Shown: positions 43,165 through 53,537, numbered from the stretch's first letter. The stretch: DNA of 64,000 nt from Lutjanus erythropterus (GCA_020091685.1 CM034605.1:30612711-30676710), one strand, 5' to 3'. Numbers and translations: made by a program. The notes: a model not told the origin generated them from the letters alone.

Positions 43165-43870
43165 AAAACTCAAAACTCAACACAATCTTCTCTTTAAAGA
43201 ACAAACTATAAACCAGTAAATTAAACTAAAGGCAAACTCAGCTTAACTGACATCATCTCAAACTCAACAACTTTAACTTAAACCTTAACCTTAGCCTCAA
43301 CTAGAGTCAACTAAAAGTCATCTTGACTCAACTTATCTACAACCCATTGAGACTAATCTAAACTCTAACTCTTAGTTTAACAACCTCACCTCAAACTAAT
43401 CTAAGCTTAACTTAACTAAACTAAACTCAATCACCCGAGTTAATTAACTACATTAAATAAACCTAAACTTAACCAAATCAAATTAAATTAAACTAAACCT
43501 CAATTCACCCTAAATTTAACTAAAATAAATAAACTCAACCAAGATGATTAAGTTAAGTTAAAATAAAACAAAAAACTAAATTCAAACTAACTTAACCTAA
43601 ACTAGACCAAATTAAACTATACCTAAAATAAACTCAAACTAAATTAAACCCAAACTAAATTAATTGCAACCATCTAAATCCAACATAAACTAAACTCAAA
43701 CTAACTTAAACTAAACTAAAATCAAAGTAAACTAAATTAAACTCAAACTCAAATAATATTAAACTAAACTTAACTTAAATAAACTCAACTCAACTTGAAG
43801 TAAATGAAACAAACTGAAACTCAAATGTGAGCTAAACTTAAAATCAAACTAAACTTAACTGAAGGAGCTG
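43165..43870 (+). repeat. degenerate (ACTAA/AACTC)-rich array
   Basis: About 700 bp built of 5-10 bp words such as AAACTAAACT, AACTCAAACT and ACTTAACT, with little other sequence. Inverted relative of 44640-44935 (TTTAGTTTAG). Confidence 0.85.
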
Positions 43871-44084
43871 CATGAGACTGAGATCTGTTTCCAGTTTAAC
43901 TTAATTTCACCAAACACACCTGCAGCTTTATAGCTCCGCCCACACAGCGTGACTGACAGGTGTGGTCTGAAACACTGAAGGGATGAAGAGGAGGGTGGTG
44001 GAGAATCCTCTTGTCTGATGTCGTGGTGATGAAGAGGAGGGTGAAAGGAGGAGGATCCTCTTGTCGTCGTGGTGATTCAGTCTG
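43871..44084. other. intergenic DNA with a duplicated 40-bp segment
   Basis: GATGAAGAGGAGGGTG with GATCCTCTTGTC / GAATCCTCTTGTCTGATGTC occurs twice (43983 and 44029) about 46 bp apart: a short tandem duplication. Confidence 0.6.
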
Positions 44085-44192
44085 AGCCACAAAATGGCTT
44101 CCTGCTGCAGCGACACTGTCAGCAATTAGAGCGAGTTTAACACGTCTTTGTCTCGCTGCAAATTACTGTTCACAGTGCTATTAATTTACTCT
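44085..44192. promoter_or_regulatory. candidate conserved non-coding element
   Basis: CAAAATGGCTTCCTGCTGCA, CAGCAATTAGAGCGAGTTTA and GTCTCGCTGCAAATTACTG. Homeodomain-type CAATTAG and a compact single-copy appearance next to a TG array. Confidence 0.35.

Positions 44193-44193
<1 letters not shown>

Positions 44194-44231
<38 letters not shown>
44194..44231. repeat. (TG)n microsatellite
   Basis: Pure TG array of about 19 units. Confidence 0.96.
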
Positions 44232-44234
<3 letters not shown>

Positions 44235-44362
44235 CTTGCAGAAACTTACAGTCAAATCCACCACAGATCAAACTGGGAATCATGTCTGTCTCATTTATTC
44301 TCATCTTTCTTTGTCTCTGTCGCTGCGCTTTATCTCTACTGCCTGAGAAAGAAAGACATCAT

Positions 44363-44404
44363 CCATCCATCCATCCATCCATCCATCCATCCATCCATCC
44401 ATCC
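44363..44404. repeat. (CATC)n microsatellite
   Basis: About ten CATC units. Confidence 0.96.
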
Positions 44405-44639
44405 CTTCTGTCCATCCATTGATGTCCATGGTCCAAATGATGAGGATCTGTAAAAGCTGCAGGTGTGTTTGGTTTATTCAAGTCAAGTTAAAGGTGCAGC
44501 GAGCGGTTCAGGAGACACGTGATTGACTGAGGACGAAAAGAGACTCAATAATCAACTATGTTTCTCTAAAACCACTTTGTGCACCTTTAAACCGTAAACT
44601 GAGTCAGTCTCAGAGATTCTTACAGATAATTTCACTCAA
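44405..44639. other. intergenic DNA, nothing recognised
   Basis: No gene. Confidence 0.6.
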
Positions 44640-44935
44640 ATTGACTTCAGATGAGTTCTGCTCAGTCTGAGTTTATTTTTGTTTTTAAATTAAACTTGAG
44701 TTAAGTTTTATTTGAATTTTGTTTTGTCTGAGTTTAGTTTGACTTGAGCTGAGCTGAGTTTGGTTTGTCTAGTTTAGTTTAGTTTAGATTTTGGTTTAGT
44801 TTAGTTTAGTTAACTAGTTTAGTTTTAAGTTTATTTTATATTTAGTTTGACTTTAACTTTTAGTTCAAATGTTTAGTTTAGTTAAAAGTTTTGGCTCGGT
44901 TTAGTTTAGTTTAGCTAAAACCTTTTTTTCTGTAT
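44640..44935 (-). repeat. degenerate (TTAGT)-rich array, inverse of 43165
   Basis: GTTTAGTTTAGTTT, GAGTTTAGTTTGACTTGAG and similar words. The same words as 43165-43870 on the other strand, with a 0.77-kb spacer. Confidence 0.85.
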
Positions 44936-45295
44936 TTTAAATTTTTGTTCTTTCTTGATAAACATTTGCTGCTTTAATCAGTTTGACTCGGTGCTGCAGC
45001 ACAGCAGAGTTGCACCTACATGAAGGTATGTATTTACAGAGGAAATGTTCATATTTAGTCGAGCAGCTGAGCATGAGTGTATAAATTTTACTTCACATTA
45101 CTTTTTCACAATAACAGTCCCCAGTTGTTTTGTTATGTAAAAGCTTTTATTATGAAGCAGCAAAATCAGGAGATGTTGTGTTTTCATCAGCAGAAAGTGA
45201 AGATGAAGCAGTAAAATAAAGCAGGAAAAAAACTGCATATACACGATACGTTTGGTGCAAAAACAGTATTATTCTTCCCTCCATTTTCTCTCCAT
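44936..45295. other. intergenic DNA, nothing recognised
   Basis: 45160-45230 (GAAGCAGTAAAATAAAGCAG) is shared loosely with 53670-53710, so it may be a repeat fragment. Confidence 0.5.
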
Positions 45296-45465
45296 CCATC
45301 CTTCCATCTCTGACACTTCTCCATCTCTCTTCCTCTCCTCTCTCCTTTCCTCCTCTCAACTCCTCTCCTCTCCTCTCCTCTCCTCTCCTCTCCTCTCCTC
45401 TCCTCTCCTTTCTCCTCTCCTCTCCTCTCTCCTGTCCTCCCCTGCTCTCCTCTCCTCTCTCCATC
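45296..45465 (+). repeat. (TCTCC)n pentanucleotide repeat
   Basis: Pure at 45353-45409, degenerate either side. Confidence 0.95.
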
Positions 45466-45469
45466 TTTC

Positions 45470-45617
45470 TGTTCTGTAATTGCGTCAGTTTATTTTTCTC
45501 TCTAATATTTCTCCTCCATAAAGTGTCTCATTAAAATTAATCACAGGCTGTATTATATCGCTACCTGCGGTGAAAAGTGACAGATTTGCCGATTGCTGCC
45601 GTTCGGTGAAGGAGGCT
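45470..45617. promoter_or_regulatory. candidate conserved non-coding element
   Basis: TTCTGTAATTGCGTCAGTTT, CATTAAAATTAATCACAGGC, TATCGCTACCTGCGGTG and GATTTGCCGATTGCTGCC. AATTAATCA is a homeodomain/PBX-like word. Single-copy block between two simple repeats. Confidence 0.4.

Positions 45618-45619
<2 letters not shown>

Positions 45620-45662
<43 letters not shown>
45620..45662. repeat. (TG)n microsatellite
   Basis: Pure TG array of about 21 units. Confidence 0.96.
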
Positions 45663-45663
<1 letters not shown>

Positions 45664-45717
45664 CTCATCATTCCTTTGCTTTTTAATTTTACACGTAAGT
45701 AAACCATCAACATCATC

Positions 45718-45748
45718 ATCATCTTCTTCTTCTTCTTCTTCTTCTTCA
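45718..45748. repeat. (CTT)n/(CAT)n trinucleotide repeat
   Basis: CAT repeats running into about nine CTT units. Confidence 0.93.
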
Positions 45749-46580
45749 CAGGTGTTCTCAACTGAAGCTCATGAAGGACAAAATGGTCATTTGAATCAGA
45801 TTAAATGTATTTCTAGGGAAAAAAAGTCTACTTATGTTAAACACTAGAGACTTATTTTTAATTTATAAACTACAGAGCCTCAGAGTGGTCATAGAGAGAA
45901 AAAAATATATCAAGGCCATGTTTTACCTGCTGGAGCACTTGCAATCGATTGTGTGTGCATGAGGTACATTTGTACCCACATTTTGATTAATTCATTAATT
46001 CATGTATTAATGCTCATGAGATACGTGTAAATAAAGTGGCTCGCCTTGTTTATCTGAGTGTTGAGTGATGGAAAATTAAGGACGATGAGTTCAGTTTGCA
46101 TCAAGCAAAGACACAGAGTGATATTTGGCGCATCTATATCTAAAAATATGCTTATGACTATTTGTGGAGGACTCATCCTCACTTGTCAGCGTCAAATTAC
46201 ATGACTGAGCTCGTCCTGCACTCCTGCAGCTTTCCTTCAGCCTGCCTGAGCTTCCTCGAGTCTGTGGAGTCATCAGATCGTTCAGTTCAGATATTAAATA
46301 GGATTTCAACCTATTGAATGTACAGTCTGTGGATTCAGCTCACTATTTTTGGACGTGCATATTACACCTAAAAGATTCCTTTAAAACCTTCTGTCAGTGT
46401 AAACCCCAGTTTTCACCGTTTGTGCAGTGGGGGTTATTTCAGTGTGACTCCTGATTTATTGACGACTTATTTTATTCCCGTCCACACTCCAGGAACTCGG
46501 GCTCTGACTACACATGTGTCTTGTCTTGTTGTCTCATCCTTTCGTGTGCTTTGGGCACCAAAAGTTGGAAAACCACTGAT
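45749..46580. other. AT-rich intergenic DNA, no gene seen
   Basis: No repeat assigned. Confidence 0.6.
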
Positions 46581-46606
46581 TTATTGATTTATTGATTTAT
46601 TGATTT
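46581..46606. repeat. (TTTATTGA)n repeat
   Basis: About three units, abutting the tandem duplication. Confidence 0.9.
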
Positions 46607-46607
46607 G

Positions 46608-46739
46608 CCAGCGGTGAGACAGACAAAGCTGCTAATTAGTGCTGCGGACGATCAGCAGGTCAGTGGCACGACGGGACACAACAAACACACACACAACAAA
46701 CACACACACATCTACCTGCTGAGTCTTTGGATTGTGTTT

Positions 46740-46806
<67 letters not shown>

Positions 46807-46977
46807 ACTTCCTCCTCACAGCCAATCAAAGGCGGAGCTGAGCTGCCAGCGGTGAGACAGACAAAGCTGCTAATTAGTGCTGCGGACGATCAGCAGGTCA
46901 GTGGCACGACGGGACACAACAAACACACACACAACAAACACACACACATCTACCTGCTGAGTCTTTGGATTGTGTTT

Positions 46978-47029
<52 letters not shown>
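46608..47029 (+). repeat. tandem duplication, period about 238 bp, with TG arrays
   Basis: 46608-46845 and 46846-47029. The first about 135 bp of each copy (GCCAGCGGTGAGACAGAC to TTGTGTTTCCTGTGTG) appear identical. Each is followed by a TG array (46742-46803 and 46979-47027). Copy 1 alone has GCCAATCAAAGGCGGAGCTG after the array. The repeated part contains GCTGCTAATTAGTGCTGCGG, a homeodomain-like word in a GC-balanced, enhancer-like context. Confidence 0.93.
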
Positions 47030-47032
<3 letters not shown>

Positions 47033-47479
47033 ATCAGGGGTTAAGAGGCTGGCAGGACGAACAGCAGGTCGACAGGAAAAACGGTGGAATCTTCCTTTAA
47101 TCAGAGTCAGCAGGTCAGAGGAGGTTAAACAGTTTTTTTCTTAAAAGACTTTAAGCTTCTTCTTCTTCCTCTTTTCTTTTCTTCTTCTCTCACTTTAAAG
47201 ATTTGACCTGTGAGTGTCTGCAGAGAAACAGACGGACTCTGATCATCCACAGGCTGACAGACGGATGGACGGATGGACAGACACGTTTGACTTCAAGACT
47301 AACTGCACACGACTCCCATTGGACGGTCTGGATCTTATGAATTGTTTTAAATTGTTTGTATCTAAAAGAAAATTTAAAACACGAGAAATCTGGAAATAAA
47401 GACTGATTTTAACCTAAACGGATGGAACAATATGAATAGAAAAGATGATTTCTTGGTTTATCCATCAGTGTATGTCACA
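47030..47479. other. intergenic DNA, no gene seen
   Basis: No repeat assigned. CTT-rich at 47150-47200. Confidence 0.6.
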
Positions 47480-48110
47480 CACAGCAGACGTCACAAGACA
47501 AAAACAACGTAAAAAGACAAAAAAGACATAACAAGTCGCAAAGCAACACAAAAGATGTAACAAGACAAAAGTGAAAAACAATATAAATTACGTAAGAAAA
47601 AATGATGTAAAAAAAAACAAGACAAAAAAAAGATTTTACAAGACTTATTTTAAAACAAAATACATAAAAAATAACAAGACAAAAAGACTATACAAATTTC
47701 CAAGACAAGAAGAGAAGAAGAAAATGAACAAGATTAAAAAAAGAACGATGTAAAAGAAGGTGAACAAAAAATTGATTTAAATGATGACAACAAAAAAGAT
47801 GCAACAAGACAAAAAAATAACAAAAAAGACATAACGAGATGAAAATGAAAAACAACGTAAAAAACGTCACCAGATGAAAAACCTATAAAGATGTTAGAAG
47901 ACAAAGACTTAACAGGATGAGATGAAGATGAAGAAGATGAAGATGAAACAGAGGAGGGGATGAAGGGAGTCTTAACTGTTATACTTTTATTCTCTGAGAA
48001 ACATTTCTGAACTTTTTCACTTTTACTGCAGTAAACAAGTTGAATCAGTACTTCTACTTTTTTTCAGGGTGTTTCTGTACTTCTACTTGAGCAAAAAGAC
48101 CGTGGGGACT
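47480..48110 (-). repeat. composite repeat A, third copy (inverted)
   Basis: 47490-47950 has degenerate ACAAGACAAAAAGACATAAC units, the complement of the GTTATGTCTTTTTGTCTTGT unit at 21341. 47985-48080 (TTTTCACTTTTACTGCAGTA, CAGTACTTCTACTT) is the complement of the AAGTACTT block at 21205-21265. Confidence 0.75.
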
Positions 48111-48269
48111 TTTGCACCCTTGAGAACAAATCTGTTCTTTGGATGGTTCTCGCATGAGGCCCAGTGTCTCGGTTCCACCTGTGGATTTTATACAAGATAA
48201 ACTGAAGTATCCTGAAGTGACTCAGTGATGTCTCCTTAGAGGAGCAAATTAACTGAGGAGAAAAATAAT
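48111..48269. other. intergenic DNA, nothing recognised
   Basis: Short spacer. Confidence 0.6.
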
Positions 48270-48610
48270 CTTTCTACACCTGTCAGTCCCTACCTCCTCC
48301 GTCCTCTGTCCTGTCCCACAGATGACTGATCAGCTGAGAGTCCTGCTCCGGGCTGGAAGACCTCCTGCTGTCTCTTTATTTGTCTCTGCTGAGAGCAGCT
48401 CCACCTGTAGCCCCTCTCAGAGTGAGTCTTCAGGGGTTAAATCCACAGCCCGCCGGGTGTCCCCTCGTCCTTTGTGGCCATGGACAAAGCTCCGTCCTGC
48501 TGTCCCTCTCCGGCTCTTCAGAGGGACAGCGGAGCGAGGCGGCGACCCCGGGACGAGCTGTCAGCGTTTGGCGAGGTCGCCTTTCAGAGGGACAGAAAAA
48601 CACTCGTCTG
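48270..48610. promoter_or_regulatory. GC-rich candidate regulatory block
   Basis: CpG-richer than the flanks (48440-48590; CAGCCCGCCGGGTGTCCCC, GCGGAGCGAGGCGGCGACCC). CTTTGT at 48470-48475 and ACAAAG at 48484-48489 form an inverted SOX-like pair with an 8-bp spacer. A 147-codon open frame from 48322 crosses it but resembles no family and degenerates into simple-sequence residues. Confidence 0.3.
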
Positions 48611-49756
48611 ACATAAGTCCAAATACCAAGACCATCATCATCATCTTCATCTTCATCAGGAGAGGCAGAGGAGGCTGCTTTTATCTGACACAAAAACTTT
48701 CTTTTCAGATAAACAGAAAGATGAAATTCTTTTTAAAATTTCTTCTCACAGAAGAAAAAGAATAAATCTGTAAAAGAGTAAGATAAATGTGGAAATATAA
48801 TAATTCTAAGCATTTTATTTATTTGCATATTTCTATATATAGTATACATTTTTAAAAATATATATTTTTATTGCATATTTAAATTACTCCATCTATTCTG
48901 TATAGTTTTATTTTTTCAATGTATATTTTATTTATTTATTTATTTATTTATTCTTTTAATATTTGATCCCTTCATTGTCCACCTTCCCACCCAGGCTGAC
49001 TGGCAGGAAGTGACCATTAAAAAAAACAAAACAAAACAAAACAAAGCAAAATGGAACAGGGAAAAAATAAGGAAAATCTAATCAATAAAAATACAAAAAT
49101 TACAGAATGTAAAAGAAATACATTTTAAAAATATACATACAAATATAGTACTTTATATTTTAAAATAAATAAATATAGAGATCTAAAAAATATAGGAATA
49201 AACAAATAAATAACATTTGTTATAAATATTCTTTTATAGTTTGTAACTTGTTTTTTATTTTCTCATTATTTTACAGATTTATTCTATTTTACGGCGCTCT
49301 GATAATAGATTTGTCCCGCTGTCTGATGTTATTTTATATGGGAGAAATGAATTAAAATTAAAATACTAACACCACAGAGTAAAAACACTTTGTTACAAAT
49401 AAAAGAAGTTATAAAACTTGCAGAATCATATATTATTGGATAATAAAAATTTAAATATTGTTTTAATTACTTTAATACTGCAGCTGGCAAAGATGGAGCT
49501 CATAGTTATAGTTTATAGCTGAGTAGCTTAATCAATAATAATAACAAGTTATATTTAATTAGTTAGTTATTATTAATCTGAATCTTCAAAACCACTAAAG
49601 CTGTCAGATAAAATAAAAAGTACAATATTTACCTAAAAGTGAAGTGAAAATACTCAAAATTGCACTTTCGTATAGTACTTGAGTAAATATACTTAGTTAT
49701 TTTCCACGACTGCTGAAACACAATCAAAAAAGTTGATTCTGTTTATGTCGCATTGG
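48611..49756. other. AT-rich DNA with simple repeats and AAGTACTT fragments
   Basis: 48926-48953 (TTTA)n; 49021-49046 (AAAAC)n; 49365-49400 and 49610-49720 AAGTACTT-type pieces (TAGTACTTGAGTAAATATAC, TTATTTTCCACGACTGCTG). No gene. Confidence 0.6.
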
Positions 49757-49835
49757 GCCTCATACAAGAACATTTTCATATTCTTCGCTAAACTTTGTCT
49801 GACTTTTTTCATACGAAGGACTCGTACGAACACGT
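49757..49835 (+). repeat. dispersed repeat fragment, copy 2
   Basis: Relative of 424-500: CCTCATACAAGAACATTTTC and GGACTCGTACGAACA. Confidence 0.55.
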
Positions 49836-50317
49836 CACATCAGATTTAGCAACTCGGAACTTCAGACTTGGAAATTAGCATAATTAATGTCCGATAACAC
49901 CATATAAGGCGAGTTTGGAGATTGAAAGTCCTGATTTTGGAGATCCAGGAAGTTGATTATTTGAACAGAGTCAGCAGTGAGATTAAAGGACAAATAAAAA
50001 ACTCACATGTACAGCCCACTGTCTCTGTCTTCAGCTTCCATACAACATGATGTTTTTAATGTTTACTGACTTGGTGTCTGAACGAGTTTGAACTTGGCAC
50101 TTTTCTGTCGTGAACTTCAGACGTTTCACGATTAAAAGTCAGAAAAGAAAAGAGAGAAAACAGGATAGGAGAGGAGGAATGTCCCACTGAGTGGTGTTAA
50201 ACCTTCAGTGAGTCTGTTAATCCTCTTACTGTCTGTTTTCTCCTCCGACGTGTTCAACAGTCAGAGCAACACTAATCCTCCAGAAACCACAGAAGAAGAA
50301 GGTTAAATAACACTAAC
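49836..50317. other. intergenic DNA, no gene seen
   Basis: No repeats assigned. Confidence 0.6.
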
Positions 50318-50560
50318 AGCAGAGGAGGAGACGGGGGAGGGAGGGAGGGAGGGAAAAGGAGGGAAATGGGAGAAGTTAGGGAAAAAGTGGGAGGAAAGAA
50401 AGGAAGGAAAGGAAAGGAAAGGAAAGGAAAGGGGAAAAGAAAGGAAAACGAGAGGAGAGGATAAAGGAAAGGAAAGGAAAGGGGAAAGGAAAGGAAAATG
50501 AAAGGAGAGGATAAAGGAAAGGAAAGGAAAGGAAAGGAAGAAAGTGGGGAAGGGAGCATG
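50318..50560 (+). repeat. (GGAAA)n-rich purine tract
   Basis: GGAAA pentamers, clearest at 50408-50430, 50464-50480 and 50515-50540, embedded in GAG-rich purine. The two pentamer blocks around GGAGAGGATAAAGGAAAGG (50453 and 50504) look like an internal duplication of about 51 bp. Frames through it are artefacts. Confidence 0.93.
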
Positions 50561-51194
50561 TAGAAATGAAGGCAGAAAAGTCAGGAGTAGTGAGGAAGGA
50601 CAAGAGAAGGTAAGACAGAAGGACGGACAGAGAAGGATGGAGGGCAGATACAGAAAGTCTACATTTCATCCTCTTCACCACATTAACCAGGATGGATTTG
50701 GCCTCCGCCGTCGACAAACCAGCTTCAGGTTTTTCTTTCATTTTCCAGAAGAAGAATCTGGTGGGCGTTTAACTCTGATCCATCTGAAACAAATGTGCAG
50801 CACCACTGAAGAAGAAGAGAACGCAGCGGTCGCTAAAGATACCTCCTGATCAGAGCGAGAGGAGGTGAAGAAGAAGAGCAGATTTGGCAGAAAAAAAAAA
50901 AAAACTTGAGGAGCGTTTCTTTTTGTTTTTCTATCCGAGCAGATCTGTTTGATGTGTCTGCGACAGCACAAGTTAAATTTACTCTCAGCAGCGAAGGTGT
51001 AAATATAGAAGAGGTTTGGCTCTCGTCCATTAAAGCTTCACTGAGAACGTTCATGATTCAGGATGCTGCTTTCAAATACCTTCATGCCTCAGAAAACTAA
51101 ATATTGAATTCACTTAACTCAGTTTAAAAGACTGGATGTTTTCTTGACACATTTTGTGCCGTTTCTCACAGGTGAGGTCAATGTTTGGTTTAAG
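50561..51194. other. intergenic DNA, no gene seen
   Basis: Contains a short A-run (50891-50904). The + frame at 50544-50849 is partly in the purine tract and has no family match. Confidence 0.5.
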
Positions 51195-51800
51195 AATCTG
51201 AAACAATGAAATTTGTTTAAAAGAATCATCGTCAGAACGTTCTTTACAGGTTTCTACTTCGTAACCCTCCCACTGTGCCACTGTACTGATTTTGTTCAAC
51301 ATAACATTCCCAAAATTCATGTTGTTGAGGAAATGTCTGTTTTTGATGTTCCTCTGAAGGTTCCCCATTGGCGGCCTTTACAGAAATCCTCACACAATGT
51401 TCTAAGAGTGTTGCGCAAATCTACAGAATGTTCTAGGACTGAAACCTTTACGTTAGTCTTACAGGAGAAAAACTTGCCAGAGCAACTTTTACGTCGGAGA
51501 AACTCTCCTCCAGGGAGCATTAAGGGAGAACGTTCAAGTAACTTTTCCTGAACATTCAACTGACCTTCCCAAAACGTTCTGGAACATCACTAAAACTGCA
51601 GTTTTACATAAAGGGAACTTAGAAATTTAACTTCTGAGGAAATGTTCAAGTAACCATCCTAGAAAATTCAACGAACAGTGTTAGAACATTCTATGAACAC
51701 AACAGTAACATTAGTTTTACATCAGAAAAACATTTTGACCTCCTGGGAATATTTAATCAGCCTTCCCAGAACCAAAAACAAACTTTGGGAACCAAATTTT
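51195..51800 (+). repeat. degenerate fish minisatellite (AACGTTC/GAACATTC words)
   Basis: The words AGAACGTTC, GAACATTCAAC, GTTCAAGTAAC, AACATTCC and TTCCCAGAACC recur every 30-60 bp with no strict period. A teleost repeat type with AACGTTC-like words is familiar to me. Confidence 0.65.
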
Positions 51801-52032
51801 GCTAACTGGGATACCTTTGGTTGGCAAGGTAGCTAGCTGGCTAACCTTAGCTTGCTTGCTACTGTTATTGCTAGCAAAATAGACTCCTCTCTGATTGGAT
51901 ATGTTAGTTGGCTAGCTTGTCCAATTGGTTCACCAGCTAACGTGATCAATGATATTAACCTATGTGATGAACAGTGTTGATTTTAGCCAACGACCTGCAA
52001 TGGCATGTTAATGAGACATGTTGTCTTGCTTA
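51801..52032. other. intergenic DNA, nothing recognised
   Basis: GCTAGC-type words are frequent. Confidence 0.55.
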
Positions 52033-52830
52033 AAGGGACAGTTCACCCCAAAAGTTTCCTCTTGCCTGTAGTGCTATTTATCCATCTAGACTGTTGATTC
52101 AAAACCGTGGCACCACTGGTCGTACACAAGCTCCCTCTAGTGGTACATGGAGGAAATATTATAGGAAATAGAGGATATAGGAAATGATACTACAACATTT
52201 CAAATGAAATTGCATAAAATATGAGATCACTGAAATGTGAGTTTTAAAAAAAAAGGTTTGTCTTTCTCATATTTTTATTTCAACATCAGCCGCTGTGTTG
52301 TCATGATCACTCCTGCTTACATCATCCATGATAACCGCTAGTGTTGAGCTAAACTGAGATGGTAGTAAACGGAGGTAAATAGAAGAGACTGAAAATGAAT
52401 GCTTCAAAAACACTGCAACACTGGAACTATTACCAACAAAAGTGCAGGATCAGGAAGAAAATATGTTGAGCAGCTTTGAGAAAATGAAGTGAGCCAGTGA
52501 AGTGTAAGGGTAAGGTGGTACTTAGAGAGCTCAGTATTTTCCGGGGTGGTACATTGTGTGAAAAGTTTGAGAAACACTGATCTTGATTTTTGGGTGTGAG
52601 TTGCAAAGTTTTGGAGATACCATCCATAGAGCGATGCCTGCCTTCTCTCAAATATAACAGGACGAGCTGGCACTCAGCTTGTGGAGCTCAAACCACTAAA
52701 AAAAGTACATCTGAAAAATTAAAAACTAGCATCTCTTTACAAAAATCACGACCTGGTTAATGAAGATAATTCACAGACCTTGTTGTGGGCAGTTAATGAC
52801 AACAGTCATTCCTACACCTCTGCTGACTTT
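52033..52830. repeat. AAAGGGACAGTTCACCCC-type repeat with an internal insertion
   Basis: Left end 52033-52097 (AAAGGGACAGTTCACCCC, CTTGCCTGTAGTGCTATTTA). It resumes about 52580 (TTTTTGGGTGTGAGTTGC, GCACTCAGCTTGTGGAGC, CAGACCTTGTTGTGGGCAG). The intervening about 480 bp is a different segment, possibly a second element, flanked by TTGATT on both sides. It holds the CTCF-like site at 52131. Confidence 0.65.
52131..52143 (-). promoter_or_regulatory. CTCF-like motif in repeat DNA
   Basis: CTCCCTCTAGTGG; the reverse complement CCACTAGAGGGAG fits the CTCF consensus CCASYAGRGGGCR except for A at the usual C. Occupancy is unknown. Confidence 0.3.
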
Positions 52831-53148
52831 GACTTACAGCTGATTATTTTCGTAATTGAACCAAAATGTCCTCAGTTTTACTTGTCTGTTGAAGAACATT
52901 TTGTCCTCTGAATCTAAATTCATAAGTTCTCCAAACTGTTTGTTCTTTTGTTCTATTTCCAGTTCAGTCCAAACACATCTGAAGTCACTCTGCTCGTATC
53001 AGCTGAGAATTTAAATAATTATCTCCAGTGTGTAATCACAGCCGACACTGCAGACTAAACTCTGTTCTGTGCTTCACTCCGGCTAAACTTGGACTTTTTT
53101 CAGCAGGAAACTCCCTGTGCAGGATTTATGATGAACTCTGACCTGGCA
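52831..53148. other. intergenic DNA, nothing recognised
   Basis: No gene. Confidence 0.6.
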
Positions 53149-53214
<66 letters not shown>

Positions 53215-53222
53215 GCACGCAC
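53149..53222. repeat. (CA)n microsatellite with CGCA end
   Basis: About 31 CA units, then CGCA repeats. Confidence 0.96.
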
Positions 53223-53373
53223 ACTCACAGACACACACTCATCCATAAAGATCCGATATCAGCCGACACACACATCTACATCCAACCTGAAAGTGAATAC
53301 CGCAGGTTGCTCTCATCTTTCCTCCAGTCTTAACACGTCAATCAACACACTGCAATTAGCTCAACACCCCCAC

Positions 53374-53406
<33 letters not shown>
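53374..53406. repeat. (CA)n microsatellite
   Basis: CA array of about 16 units. Confidence 0.95.
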
Positions 53407-53409
<3 letters not shown>

Positions 53410-53537
53410 TATAATAGAGATGTCATTGGACGACGTGACACTCCATTCACACCACCAACCAACCAATCACAGGATCAAAATGCATAAGTGGAACAAAACA
53501 CTGAAACATCCAAAGAAAACAAGACAGTTATAATTAA

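Noticed and set aside
44640-44935. Interstitial telomere repeat (TTTAGTTTAG words)
   Set aside because: The units are pentamer-like TTAGT, not TTAGGG, and degenerate.
48322-48765. 147-codon frame in a GC-rich block
   Set aside because: No recognisable domain, runs into simple residues at its end, and frame use is explained by low stop density in GC-rich DNA.
11897-48828. Genome-scale enrichment of the octamer ATGCAAAT
   Set aside because: Isolated matches (11897, 12453, 29418, 36171, 48821) are not clearly more than expected in AT-rich DNA; only the spaced set at 16704-17073 is notable.
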